From NCBI GenBank assembly GCA_025558095.1, contig JAIVFI010000005.1:124001-188000 (forward strand): a DNA stretch of 64,000 bases, read 5' to 3'. Both the position numbers and the translations under genes were made by a program. This stretch comes from Hyaloraphidium curvatum. Its lineage: Eukaryota > Monoblepharomycota > Hyaloraphidiomycetes > Hyaloraphidiales > Hyaloraphidiaceae. Below the pieces are notes generated by a model. That model was given only the letters and a program-made list of their open reading frames with translations. It was not told the DNA's origin and did not search any database. Numbering within the stretch: position 1 is the stretch's first letter; every line of letters starts with the position of its first letter. Below, piece by piece: positions 1-10,305 of the stretch.

Positions 1-1
1 G

Positions 2-703
2 GAGATCAACATCGTACCCCTCCCCAACGGCACCAAAGTCCCGGACTACGGCTTCCCCGGCTGCTTCAGCGAGTTCATCCTGCCCGCGCCCTACACCGGC
101 TTCCGGGGGCAGCAGTGGTCCATCTCGGGCCCCGAATCCACCGCCTCGGCGGCCGCCGACGCCGCGTGCCGCGACCCCTCCCGCAACGTGCCCCCGATCT
201 ATTTGCTCCCCCCGCACGTCGCCCCGCTCGACGTGGCCATCGCCGACTCCGCAGCGGGCAAGTTCCAGCCCGGGGACGTGCTCGTCTCGGCGCGCGGGAG
301 CTGGAACCGCCCGCAGCCGCAGGGCTACGCTCTTTATTTGATCCGCGGATTGGCCGCCACCCCCATGGCGCAGAGGGCGCGATACGAGCTGCTCTTCGGC
401 GAGGCCAACGTCGCGGGGTGCACCAGTTCGGCAAACAGGAACCGGTGCCTGCGCCCCGTGGGCGTGGTGCTTGACAAGGAAGGGGGGGTGTGGGTCAGCA
501 TGGATTCGGTGGGGCAGGTGGTCCGCCTGGTGCCCGACGCGGGGGCGGCGGGGATCCAGGCGGTGCAGAGCGGGGAGGGGTGGATCCAGAATTCGTCTTC
601 CGTCGTAACCACGACGAGGCCGAGCGGGGCGGGGAGGGGCGGGGTGTGTCTGATCGCGGCGGTCGGCGCGATCGCCGGCGCGCTGGCGGCCGCCCTGCTA
701 TGA
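2..703 (+). CDS. C-terminal part of a glucose/sorbosone dehydrogenase-like protein, probably GPI-anchored
   Basis: The frame is open from the first bases of the window, so the N-terminus lies outside. The segment after residue ~60 has the end of the PQQ-type glucose/sorbosone dehydrogenase beta-propeller: a GDVLVSARGSWNR stretch corresponding to the family's GDAFVALHGSWNR, then a PVGVVLDKEGGVWVSMD blade near the end. The last ~20 residues (GVCLIAAVGAIAGALAAALL) are uninterrupted hydrophobic and follow a Ser/Thr-rich linker, which is the layout of a GPI-anchor signal. I infer an extracellular, wall- or membrane-bound sugar/polyol oxidoreductase. Several cysteines suggest disulphides. The stop is at 701-703. 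Function rests on blade motifs only; active-site residues lie upstream of the window. Confidence 0.7.
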   Translation, partial: EINIVPLPNGTKVPDYGFPGCFSEFILPAPYTGFRGQQWSISGPESTASAAADAACRDPSRNVPPIYLLPPHVAPLDVAIADSAAGKFQPGDVLVSARGSWNRPQPQGYALYLIRGLAATPMAQRARYELLFGEANVAGCTSSANRNRCLRPVGVVLDKEGGVWVSMDSVGQVVRLVPDAGAAGIQAVQSGEGWIQNSSSVVTTTRPSGAGRGGVCLIAAVGAIAGALAAALL

Positions 704-930
704 GACCAACGGGGGGATCTGGATATCGTTGGATGCGAACTATCTGCACTGTTTATGAACTATAGAGCCGATCATCGTTTGCCACAGCACGTTGGCCCGT
801 ACGGCGTGCCGGGACGCCGGGTAAACAGACGAACCAAAGCTCCGCTGCTGCCCCCCAACAGCATCCTGCAAGCCCGGGAGCGGGCGCACGAATCCTGCCC
901 GTCCACTCCGCGTGCTGCTCGAGGGCCACG

Positions 931-2085
931 ATGCAGGCCGTCAGGCTCCACGGTCCCCGCGACGTCCGCCTGGACACGGACGTGCCCGACCCCGGGCCGC
1001 CGGGGCCGGGGCAGGTGCTCGTCGCCCCGCGGCGGGTCGGGATCTGCGGCAGCGACATACACATCTGGAAATCGGACGTGGGTCCTTCCCCCGTCGCTTT
1101 CCGGGCACGGGTCTGATCCCGCGGCGTTCCGCAGTACGGCGAGATCCCCGCCTCCGCGATGCCCTTCCGGATGGGTCACGAAGCCTCGGGGGTCGTGCAG
1201 GCCGTCGGCGAGGGCGTGGAGGGGTTCGCCGTGGGGGACAGGGTGGCGGTGGAGCCCATGAGCATGGACCTCCTCGCCGAGCGCTTCCTGATCCCGGCAA
1301 CCCGGCTCCACAAGATGGCTGACAGCGTGAGCTTCGAGGAGGGCGCCATGTGCGAGCCCCTGGCGGTGTCGTACAGGGCGGTCAACCTCGCGGGGGTGAA
1401 GGAGGGCGACAACGTGCTGGTCATCGGCGCCGGACCGATCGGGCTGTTGGCCTTGGTGGCTGCCAAGGCGCGGAAGCCGGCGCGGGTGGTGGTCGCGGAC
1501 GTGAAGCAGGGGCGGTTGGAGACGGCGGAAAAGTTCGGCGCGGACGGGCTGGCGGACACGGCGGGGCTGGAACCCGCCGAGGCGGCCGGGAAATGCGCCG
1601 CGGCGTTCGACGGGAAGCCGATCGACGTGGTGATCGATGCGGCAGGGCACGCGTCGACGGTGGATGCGGCGTGCATCGCGGTCAAGCCGAGGGGGGTGGT
1701 GGTGCTGGTCGGCATCGCGACGATCAAGGGGGAGTTCAACTACAGTGGGTGCCCCGCCGCCGGACCGCGCTTGGAAGCCGGCTGAACCCGGTTCGGCTCG
1801 CAGTGAGGCTGGTCCAGAAGGAGGTCGACCTCCGCGGCTCCTTCGCCTACCGCGATAGGGACTACGCAGACTCGCTTGCGCTCATGGCCGAGGGCAAGGT
1901 GGACATCAAGGCGCTGGCCTCCCACGTGGTGGACATGGCGGATGCCCAGAAGGCGTACGGGTGGTGCGAAAAGGGCGAGGACGACGAGGGCAAGGCCGTG
2001 CTCAAAGGTGGGTGGTCCGGCGGGGGTATACCTTGTTGACGGGGCTAACATGGGCATTGCAGTCGTCTTCAGGGTGTCGGACTAG
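931..2085 (+). CDS. Zinc-type medium-chain polyol (sorbitol/xylitol) dehydrogenase, four exons, structural-zinc loop missing
   Basis: Exons 931-1077, 1135-1744, 1804-2007 and 2063-2085 join in frame. The product should oxidise a polyol (sorbitol, xylitol or similar) with NAD. Visible family marks are the catalytic zinc cysteine in GICGSDIH, the histidine-glutamate pair in MGHEASGV, the second catalytic-domain motif [11 protein letters not shown], the Rossmann [10 protein letters not shown] and the C-terminal VKEVDLRG-like stretch ([13 protein letters not shown]). The region after GDRVAVEP, where relatives carry four structural-zinc cysteines over about 30-40 residues, is absent: EP is followed at once by [13 protein letters not shown]. 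No intron signal explains this, so the loop is lost in this copy or in the assembly. Intron ends are GT-AG. Confident in family, not in the exact substrate. Confidence 0.85.
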
Positions 2086-2734
2086 AGTCGAGTCATAGAG
2101 TTGGCAAAATTGCGCATTCTATCTCGGAGTATTGCATAGAGGGGAGAAGCTGATGCTGCGTGCCGGTTGACGCGCGGATGGAAGACTCTGGAATGCGATG
2201 GGGAGCCCTTGTTCGCAGCTTTATCCGGGGTGCCCGGAGCCTGCCGGCGTCCTCCAACCGCGCCGATAGCTGTTTGGGCACAAGCAATTTACTCGTGTTG
2301 GGTGGATTGTTGTTTTGGAGCGGCCAGCGAATGCCTCCCGCGGTTGGTGGATGCTTGGCCGACCTTTGGCTTGCGCGGCGTGCTGTGGTGAGGGTTGAGA
2401 CGCCCACCCGCGCCTTCGCCGCCCTCTCCACCGCCCGCCGGTGCCGCCGCCGTCCTCCTCCGCCGCGAGCGCGATCCGCGGGCAGTGCGGAGCAGGCGGC
2501 CGGGAGCGCAGCGCCGCGCGGGGCCGGGGAGGTGGGCCGCGTGCGCGCAGCCGCTTGCGTCAGCTGACTCCGTCCCGCAGATCCGCGGACCTCGGATCCC
2601 GTAGCAGCAGTCCCTGCTTAAATCCGCAGTTCGGCACATCGGACGCTTTAGGCCGCCTGTTCAGGTTCGGCTTCCAGCTCAACCCCCAAGTCACTCCCAA
2701 GTCAAGTAGACACCCTTAACCGCCTAGTCAAGCA
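2086..2734. other. Intergenic region
   Basis: No coding exon with convincing composition on either strand. It must contain the promoter of the ankyrin gene at 2735. An AT-richer patch (ctgcttaaatccgc, about 2615-2628) lies ~110 bp before that start but is not a convincing TATA box. Confidence 0.5.
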
Positions 2735-5240
2735 ATGTCGGCCGACATGCTGGCGTCGGTCGCGTCGACCGCATCGGCCATGGCCGCGACGGCCGCACTC
2801 CGCCGTGCCGCGGTGCCGCCGCCGCTCGACGCGCCGCTGCCGCTGGCCGCCAACTTCCTGCTCGACTGCGAGGCGCCCGGCCACTGGGGATACCTGCACC
2901 TGCTGGCCGCCGCCGAGAAGGGCGACGAGGCAAAGGCCATCTGGCTGCTCGAGACGCTCAAGGTCGCCCCCGACGCGCGCCCCGACGCCCACGCCCCCGT
3001 CGCCCCCGGAGACCGCCGATCGGTGCTCGTCGCCGCCGGCCGCCTGCGCTGGGCCGTCGAGGAGGGCGCCACGCCGCTGATGGTCGCGAGCCGCCCGCCG
3101 CGCACGCTGCCCGGCGTCATCCGGGCGCTGCTCGCAAACGGCGCGGACCCCGGCCTGCGCGACTTCCACTCGTGGACCGCGCTGCTGCGCGCCGCGTGGA
3201 ACGGCCGCGAGGACGCCGTGCGCACGCTGCTGCAGGGCGTCGAGAGCAGGGGCAGGCGCGTCGCCAGCGACCCCGACGAGAAGGACAGGGGCGGGTGGAC
3301 CGCCGTCATGCGCGCCGCGTGGTACGTTTGTGTGCATGCACTGTTCGTGGCAGCGCTGACGTTTCCGCCCCTCCCATACACCCTTGATGCAATTTGCATG
3401 CATCCCCGTTCCGCAGGAACGCGCACCTTCCCGCCCTCCGCGCCCTCCTCCCGCACAACCCGCCCCTCGACGCGCGCGACCGTTACGGCCAGACCGCCCT
3501 CATCCTCGCCGCCTCGCTCGGCCACGCCGACATCGTCCGCGCTCTCCTGGAAGCCGGCGCCGACCCCGCACACCGCGACGACAAGGGCCAGGACGCGGCG
3601 GCCGCCGCCCGCGCGAGGGGGCACGACGCCGCGGCGAAGGTGCTGGAAGAGTGGGCCGCCCGTCCCGCCGCGACGGGGAGGAGGGTGACGAGCATCTACG
3701 CCGAGGAGCTGCCCGAGGACCACCTGATCCGCAAGCCCCCGGCCCCGGCCGCCGGGGTCCCCGGCGCCTTCGTCGACCCCGAGCCCCCCGCGGCGCAGGT
3801 CGAGTCGACCCCCACGCCCACGCCGACGCCGACCGCCACCACTTCCGACCCCGAGCTCCCGTCGGACCTCGCCGCCCTGCACCCCGCGGGCGACTCGATC
3901 CCCCCCTCGTGCCACGCGCAGCTCCCGCCGCTGCTGTCGGAGCTCCTCCGCCCCCGCCCCGCGCTCGACGCCGTGCTCTCGCGGTTCGCTTCGTTCGAGC
4001 GCGCGGGAGGGGAGGTGCGCGAGGGCGTGGTGCGGCGGATGGAGGGGGTCAGGTACCTCAAGGAGGAGATCGCGGCGTTTGCTTCCTTTGCGGCCGGCAG
4101 GGCGGCGCTCGCGGAGAAGTTCGCCTCCCTGCAGCATGCCGCCGAGGCCGATGCCGCGGCGCGCGCCGGGGAGGTGCAGGCGCTCGAAGAGGCCCGCGGG
4201 AAGCTGGAGAAGGAAGCGGAGCAGGCGCGCGGGGAGCTCGAGGGGCTGAGGGCCAGGCTGGTGGAGCTGGAGGGGTCCCTCGGCCTGCCCGGTTCCGCGG
4301 CGGAGGGCGTGCATGCTGCCCGCGGGGAGGCCGAGCGCGCCTTCGCCTCCCGCGCGGCCGAGATGGATGCCGAGGCTGCCGTGAAGAAGCGCGAGCTCGC
4401 GGGTGCCGAGCGCACCGCGGCGCTCGCGGGGGCGCTGATGACCCGCGCGGCGGAGGAGGCGGCGGCGCTGGGGGACGACGGCGCGGCGCTGGGGAGGGAG
4501 CTGGCGGCCGCGGAGCAGAGGCACGCGGGGTACCTGAGGGAGCTGGTGGCGCGGAGCCTGAGGGTGCTGCATGCCATCAGGAGGGGGCTGGAGCAGGCCG
4601 GTGACGACGCGGCGATGGCGCTCGAGGTCCGTCATTTCCGATGCGCGCGGCCGGGTGAGGTTGCTGACGTCCTTTTGCGCAGATGGGCCTGCAGGCGCGG
4701 CACGACCGGATCAAGCTCGAGAACCGCCGGCTCGAGGAGGAGCTCGAGGAGGCGCGGAGGCTCAAGGCGTGGTACGAGCGCTGCCTGGCCGAGCTGGACC
4801 GCACCGCGGTTCCCGAGCCCGACCCCGAGCCCGAGGTTCCCTCGGGAGGCGAGGTGCGGGTGGAGGTCGCCGAGACCCCGGCGACGGTTCCCGAGGCCGG
4901 GGCCGAGGGCAGTGAGGCGCGCCTCCCGGATGCCGTGTCGCTCCGCACGGAGGAGGACCGCCCCGCGGTGCTTGCGGCCCCGGAGCAGGAGCCGGCGCCG
5001 CTGGAGCCGGTGCAGATGGTCGACGTCGAGCTGTCCTCGCCGCCCTCGCTCGCGGGCAACGACTCGCTGGCCGCCGGCAACGAGCCCGCGGCGGGGTCCG
5101 AGGCGGACACCGACTGGTCGTACGCCAAGGTCGAGCGGGCGGAGCTGGAGGAGGAGATCGTCGTAAGGGAGGCGGAGGAGGGCGGACAGGTGGAGGAGGA
5201 GGGCAAGGGCCTGGTTGTCGAGGGGGAGGCGGACGCGTGA
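2735..5240 (+). CDS. Ankyrin-repeat protein with coiled-coil and acidic C-terminus, three exons
   Basis: Exons 2735-3321, 3417-4626 and 4683-5240 give 784 residues. The first intron starts GTACGT and ends CCGCAG; the second starts GTCCGT and ends GCGCAG. Residues ~45-275 hold ankyrin repeats, recognisable by GATPLMVAS, GADPGLRDFHSWTALLRAAWNG, GGWTAVMRAAW and YGQTALILAASLGHADIVRALLEAGADP. Residues ~400-600 are Ala/Glu/Arg-rich with long heptad-like stretches, hence a predicted coiled coil, which resumes at the start of exon 3 (HDRIKLENRRLEEELEEARRLK). The tail is Glu/Pro/Val-rich and acidic. There is no signal peptide or membrane segment, so an intracellular scaffold is likely. Ankyrin repeats support protein binding but not a specific partner. 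The intron inside an ankyrin unit and the clean reading frame argue for a functional gene. Confidence 0.8.
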
Positions 5241-6463
5241 TGCCTTCCCGAGGGGCGACATGACATGATGGATGACATGCATTGATAGCGAGGAACATGG
5301 TGGAGGGACTGTACCATCAGGGGGAATCATATGCCTTTGACGTTTGCGGTGAATTATGGACCGCCAGATCAGCGCAAAGCCCTCACGCGTCCAACGCTCC
5401 CGTGCCCCGAAGTAATGCGCTTCTGCGCGTTGCCCAGCTGGACAACGGAAGTACGAAAAAGCTTCCATTTTCGGGGTCCTGCGAGCGGAGTCGGCAATTG
5501 GCTCCCGGTGCCAGCCGCGCTGCGGACGGGGGAGTTGCGGCGCGGGTCAGAGCCCTCGCCGCGTCCACCTCCGACTGCAGCGCGATTCTCTCTGACACCC
5601 CGGGTTTGGCTCCTGCCCGCCTCGTCGTGCGGCAAGCCGGGAAGGGGTGACTCAGCACGGGCGAGTCCGACGGGGAGGCCGCGGACGCCATCCCGCTGAC
5701 CTTGTCTGCGATAAATCCCGGACGACTACGGCTCTTTCGAGGGTTTTCGTGCCCGTTGGACCGCGATGGAGGGGACGGCCAGCGCCCCGTTGGGTCTCCA
5801 GAACCACCGACGAAGGCTGGCGGCATCGGCCGGGAACCGCGGCCCGCAAGGCAATGAAACTATTGAAGTGCATTGGATCAGATGAGGCGACTTCCATGGA
5901 TGCTTCTATGGCCGATTTTATGGGACGCCGCTCTCGATGAGTGGTAGTTCTAGCGATGCGGCCATCTCGGCCGGCCAACCGCACACCGCTCTGTCGCGGA
6001 CGCTCGACCTTTCCGGGCGCGGAAATACTGGACGGACTTCTCGAAGCACCCTGCGCCGCATTCGGGCCGAACGGGCCTCGGGCGGCGGCCCGAAATGCCG
6101 TTCCGCACGGGGGCTGTACTGAAGGGTTGCCGTTCCCTAAGCCACCGCGCAAGATCGCCGGCCGCCGCTCCAGGCATCGTTCCCGGCGGCCGGATCGGAT
6201 CCAATGCTTCAGATACTGCCCGATCCCATTCTCCCTGATTCTGGATCACTTTCATCGAGGAAGGGGGAGTGGATCCTAGGGCCGATCCGGGCAGGGCCGC
6301 AGCTACCAGCCCCGGAGGGCTTGGCTTAGAGCGGAGCACGCCAACTGCCGCAAACACCGCCGCACGTCGATCCGTCGGTGCCGCTCATGCCGCCGCAAAG
6401 CCGAGGACCGCTCGTCTCTTCCCTAAAATGACTTCTGCCGGCCGGCGCACACGGGGCGCCGCG
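5241..6463. other. Intergenic region, about 1.2 kb
   Basis: Reading frames here are short, Arg/Pro-rich and overlap each other on both strands, the usual shadow of GC-rich DNA. Nothing resembles a domain, RNA gene or mobile element. The right part should carry the promoter of the metalloprotease; a second in-frame ATG for that gene lies at 6428. Confidence 0.45.
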
Positions 6464-8297
6464 ATGCCGCGGACGCTGCGTGTGCTTTGCGCCCTGCTGC
6501 TGGCGTTGCTGGCGCCGTTGGCGGGCCTCCTGCCGGCCGTCGCGGCGCCGCTGCCGGACGCGGTCGGCCTTGCCGGGATCGCCCCCGCGGGATCGGCCGC
6601 CGGCGGGTCCCGCCCGCTGTTTGCCGCGCCGCCGTTTGCCCTCGACTCCGCCGCTGCGGCACGCGGCAACCCGTACGCCTCGCGCGAGCTGTACGCCACC
6701 GTCAACGCCGCCCTGCTGCTGGACGGCGCCGCCGACGAGATCGTGCTGAACCTGTTCAACGACGTCGCCCTGGTCGCCGTGCGCGAGCGGGTCGAGCTGC
6801 TCGGCGACGCCCGCTACACGTGGTTTGGCTCCGTGCGCGGCGACCCCCTCGGCTCCGTGGTGCTGTCGGTCGAGAACGGCAACGTCGCCGGGTCGGTGAC
6901 CGCCAACAGGCGGCAGTTCCAGGTGGTCCCGCTGGGCTGGGCCGGCTTCCACTCGGTCGCCGAGCTCGACACGGCCGCCTTCCCGGACGAACACCACGTC
7001 GAGCCGCCGCCCGAACTTCTGGTCGGCCAGCTTGCCGAGGATCCTGCCGAGCCTCCGCCTCCCAGCCTTGCTGCCCGCCGCCGGCGCTCGGATGGCTCAG
7101 GCGGCGGGGACGACGACGTGACCACCATCGACGTGCTCATCCTCTGGACCCCCGCCGCCCGCGACGAAGCCGGCGGCGAGGACGCCATCCGCCTCCTGGC
7201 CCAGCTGGCCGTGGAGCAGGCCAACGGCGCCTACGCCAACTCGGACGTGGCCCTGCGGCTGCGCCTCGTGCACGCCGAGGCCATCGACTACGTCGAGTCC
7301 AGCGATATGTCGAGGGACCTGTCGCGGCTGGCAACCGTGAACGACGGGTTCGCGGACGGGGTGCACGCGCTGCGGGACTTGCACGGGGCCGACGTCGTGA
7401 GCATGTTCACGACGGGCGGGCAGTACTGCGGCATAGCCTACATGATGCGCAACCCGTCGTCGCGGTTTGCCTCGCTGGCGTTCTCCGTCGTCGACTTTTG
7501 GTGCGCGACGGGGGTCATGTCGTTCGCCCACGAGGTCGGGCACAACCTGGGTGGGTTGCGGACGTATGCGCACGCATGTGAGCTCGCAGGCTGACGATGC
7601 ATCCGATGCCACAGGCGCCAACCACGACAAGGCCAACTCGGGCGGCACGCTCGGCTCCTTCAACTTCTCCTTCGGGTACCGCGACCCCAACCGGGCGTTC
7701 CGCACCGTCATGGCCTACAACTGCCCCAACGGCGGCTGCCCGCGCGTGGCGTACTTTTCCAACCCCAACATCGCCCTCAACGGCCTCCCCACGGGGATCG
7801 CGAACGACTCGGACAACGCCGAGACCTTCAGACGCACTGCCGACACCGTCGCCGCCTTCCGCGCCGAGGCCGAGGGCGGCGAGGAGGGCGGGCCGTCGAC
7901 CACCACCACCCTGACGCGAACCCTCACCACTTCTACGACCAGCGCCACGCGCACAACCACCAGCGCCACCCGCACGACCTCCTCGACGACGCAGACGACG
8001 TCGACCACCTCGCGCACGACGACTTCCACCCTCTCGGCGCCCGACACCCCCGACCCCCCCGCGCTCCCGCCGAGCACCTCCCGCGTCGTCCGCACCACCC
8101 GCGGCCGGACCACCCGCGGCCGGACCACCCGCCGGGGCACCACCACCCGCCGGCGGAGCACCTCGCGGCGGAAAACGACGTCGCGGCGCAAGACCACCAA
8201 GCGCATCCGCCGGACGACGCCCGCCGTGCGCGCGGACTCGAGGAAGGCGACGACGTCGCGGAAGCGGGCGATCAGGACGCTCATTGGGCGGCTGTGA
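6464..8297 (+). CDS. Secreted reprolysin-like zinc metalloprotease (metzincin) with Thr-rich and Arg-Thr repeat tail
   Basis: Exons 6464-7550 and 7615-8297. The start at 6464 gives a classic signal peptide (MPRTLRVLCALLLALLAPLAG); an in-frame ATG at 6428 would add 12 residues. The catalytic domain begins near TTIDVLILWTPAARDEAGG, a strand-helix found in reprolysin_4 / peptidyl-Asp (M72) type metzincins. Splicing rebuilds the zinc site HEVGHNLGANHD (His356, Glu357, His360, His366), cut by the intron between NLG and ANHD. The Met-turn is TVMAYNC, followed by the typical tail DNAETFRRTADTVAAFR. A propeptide of ~200 residues precedes the protease. After it comes a Ser/Thr-rich, probably O-glycosylated stretch and a basic Arg-Thr repeat region. 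I infer a wall-associated or secreted endopeptidase. Confidence 0.85.
8095..8180 (+). repeat. Short tandem repeat coding Arg-Gly-Arg-Thr-Thr units
   Basis: A 15-bp unit, cgcggccggaccacc, is repeated twice exactly and then in decayed form, giving RTTRGRTTRGRTTRRGTTTRRR in the tail of the metalloprotease. It has expanded in frame, and composition changes from Thr/Ser-rich to Arg/Thr-rich at this point. Confidence 0.75.
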
Positions 8298-8489
8298 GAT
8301 CCTTATTCCCTCTTACACATGCGAGGAAGGCGTTGTTGGCCGCCCCCTACTAGATCGCACTATAACTTATGCATGTATTGAAGCTCGAGCACGGTAGATG
8401 AGCGAAGCTGCAGGAAGCTCAAAGCATTGGTCATCTCCTTTCAATAGCAAAGGCGGAAGATTGGGTGCCGGGATTGGCAACCAGCTTCG

Positions 8490-9724
8490 ATGCGGCCGCG
8501 GAGCCGCAGCAGCAGCCTCGCGGGCCCTGGAATCGCAGGACGGCCCACATCCCCCTCGCTCGGGCCGGCCTCCGCGCTTTCGAGCAGGTGCATCGGCACC
8601 GACTCCGAGAACAAGGCCCGCGAGCTCGAGATCCGGCTCCATGAGACTCAGCACGCCGCTGCTGCCGACGTCGACCGGGCCAAGGTCGAAGCGGCCGCCT
8701 TGCAGGCCGAGAACGCCAACCTCCGCAACATGATGGCCGCCACGGCCGCCAGCTTCAACAGCTTCTTCCAGGGCAACCCTGCCGCCCAGGTCGACGCACC
8801 CGTTCCCTTGCCGGTCACTCCGCCCGCGGAGCCCGTTGTCCAGGAGCGGCGCATTTCGCCTGCGCCCTCGGAGCCCCCGGCCATCGAGGAGCGCAGCTCC
8901 GAGCCCGCCGCCCGGGCCCAGCGCGACTCCCGATCGCCCTCGCTGCCGCCGCCGGCCAAGCTCGCCGAGCCGCGGTCCAAGCCCGAGCAGACTGCCAGGG
9001 AGAGCAGGTCCCCCTCGGCCGCCATCGTGTGGGATCTCACTGGCGACGACGACGACGCCCAGTCGTGAGTACCCGATCGCCCGCCATCCTCAGGGAAACT
9101 GATCCAGTCCTCAGCAATGGTGACCCCCAGAGCACCACCCAGACGCTCGCCAGGGGCCCGACCGAGATCATCGAAAGCGTCCTGAGGGAGGTGCACGCCA
9201 ACGACCCCGCAACCCTAAAGGTCAGGCTACGCCAGCTTAGGGCCAGGGGTGCTGTGCGCAACGCCATCTCGAACAAGTGGCGCCCCCTGCGGGGTGACGC
9301 CTCGCTCTCCGACGAGAGGAAGCAGGAGATCTACATCGCGAGGTTCAAGGCCACGTTCCCCGGCCTCTGGCTGAGGTACGATCCCGCCGCCGACACGCAG
9401 GAAACCGAGCGCGAGCGAGCCGCCCGCGAATCTCTCGAGGAGCGCGGCGTCATCCGCACCGCGGCTCCGTCGGCCGCGGCTGGCACCCCCGACACCTTTA
9501 GCGACCCTGCTGGAGCGGGTGCGGCCAAGCGGCGCAGGGCGGCCTCCTCGGAGAGGCACAACGAAGTCGCCAACAGCAGCGACGCGGAGGAGCCCGGGGT
9601 CGAGGAGTCGAGCGAGGATGAGGATAGCGACGGCGAGTTCCTGCCCGCCCGCGAGGATGGCGAGGAAGACGAGGGGGAGGAGCGCCGCAAGAGGGCCAGG
9701 AGGGAGCCGAGCAGGGAGTACTAA
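8490..9724 (+). CDS. Hypothetical acidic, probably nuclear protein, at least two exons
   Basis: Exon 8490-9064 ends at a strong GTGAGT donor; the next exon 9094-9724 follows CCTCAG and keeps frame. The first part has a short helix-rich stretch (ENKARELEIRLHETQH ... AALQAENANLRNMM), probably a leucine-zipper-like coiled coil, then a Pro/Ser/Glu-rich linker. The second exon has a compact-looking block of ~90 residues (EIIESVLREVHANDPATLKVRLRQL ... FKATFPGLWLRYD) and an acidic Ser/Glu/Asp tail ending in basic clusters (KRRRAA, RRKRARREP) that look like nuclear localisation signals. No known domain recognised. The 5' end is uncertain: the first ~25 codons overlap a sequence also present in front of the F-box gene copy at 12391, so translation may start further in or on an upstream exon. 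Confidence 0.55.
8529..8559 (+). repeat. 31-bp dispersed repeat, copy 1
   Basis: The 31 bases from 8529 are identical to those from 12350, and similarity extends about 15 bases to the left in weaker form. The second copy sits directly before the ATG of the truncated F-box gene, suggesting a shared leader or promoter element. Confidence 0.75.
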
Positions 9725-9885
9725 GATCCGATTTGTATGTTTCGTGCTTTCGTGTCAATCAATGTCGTTGTCGTATCGCGAGGTCTAGGAGGCATTTGGG
9801 GCCGTTGCTCGGAGGTCCGTGACCGTGCCCATGGCGAGTGACATCGGCCCGTCACGGCACAAATGCCGAAACGCTTTCGCAGAGC
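9725..9885. other. Intergenic, 3' flank
   Basis: Short AT-richer stretch after the acidic-protein gene; nothing recognisable beyond a probable 3' untranslated region. Confidence 0.4.
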
Positions 9886-9889
9886 GTGA

Positions 9890-10190
9890 ACGTCGGGTCT
9901 AAAGGCCCTTTTGTCAGGCTCCATGTCGTGGGAACGTTAGCTTGCTGGACCATCCCAAGCACATTCCGTGACTTTCAACACACCGAAAGGGAAGCTTTGG
10001 TCTACGTAAATGCAGTCGGTCTTCGACCGTCATAGTGGTCTACGGCCATTGGCCTGGAACGGCGTGAGGAAGTGGGTCTAAGGCCGTCAAACCGGTCCAC
10101 GGGCCGACAAAGTGGTCTACGGTTGATTACGACGGTGCACTGCGTGGTACATTGGTCTACGGCCGCGCTGATGCGGTCCATGTCGCCGCA
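9890..10190 (+). repeat. Cluster of degenerate GGTCTACGGCC-like repeats
   Basis: About ten imperfect copies of an 11-12 bp motif with consensus GGTCTACGGCC occur at roughly 9894, 9927, 9998, 10017, 10037, 10074, 10093, 10113, 10153 and 10174, all on the same strand, with spacing of about 20-70 bp. Variants include GGTCTAAGGCC, GGTCCACGGGCC and GGTCTTCGACC. The block has no protein-like reading frame. It lies upstream of a strong TATA box, so it could be a multi-site regulatory array. Confidence 0.65.
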
Positions 10191-10263
10191 AAAGCAGAAA
10201 AGGGGTCGTGGATGTAAACCTAAGCGAGTGTCCGCGCTTTGTCCGGAGGCTTCTTGTCCGGGG

Positions 10264-10305
10264 GGCCACGTGGCGGTCCAGCGGCCGCGCTATAAAAGAG
10301 CGCGG
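10264..10305 (+). promoter_or_regulatory. E-box and TATA box of an orphan promoter
   Basis: A palindromic CCACGTGG element (~10265-10272) is followed at 10291 by TATAAAAG, itself inside an imperfect inverted repeat CGCGC-TATAAAAGA-GCGCG. This is the clearest TATA box I found in the window. Transcription would run rightward from about 10320. The only nearby start codon gives a 12-residue peptide at 10364-10402 (MRARKKRKKDPL), so the transcript may be non-coding or have introns I cannot define. Confidence 0.6.

Noticed and set aside
2728-4635. 635-codon open frame on the minus strand opposite the ankyrin gene
   Set aside because: Arg/Gly-rich composition and no motif; it is the shadow of the well-supported plus-strand gene.
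8095-8180. Possible CRISPR-like array
   Set aside because: The repeats are coding, 15 bp, contiguous and without spacers.
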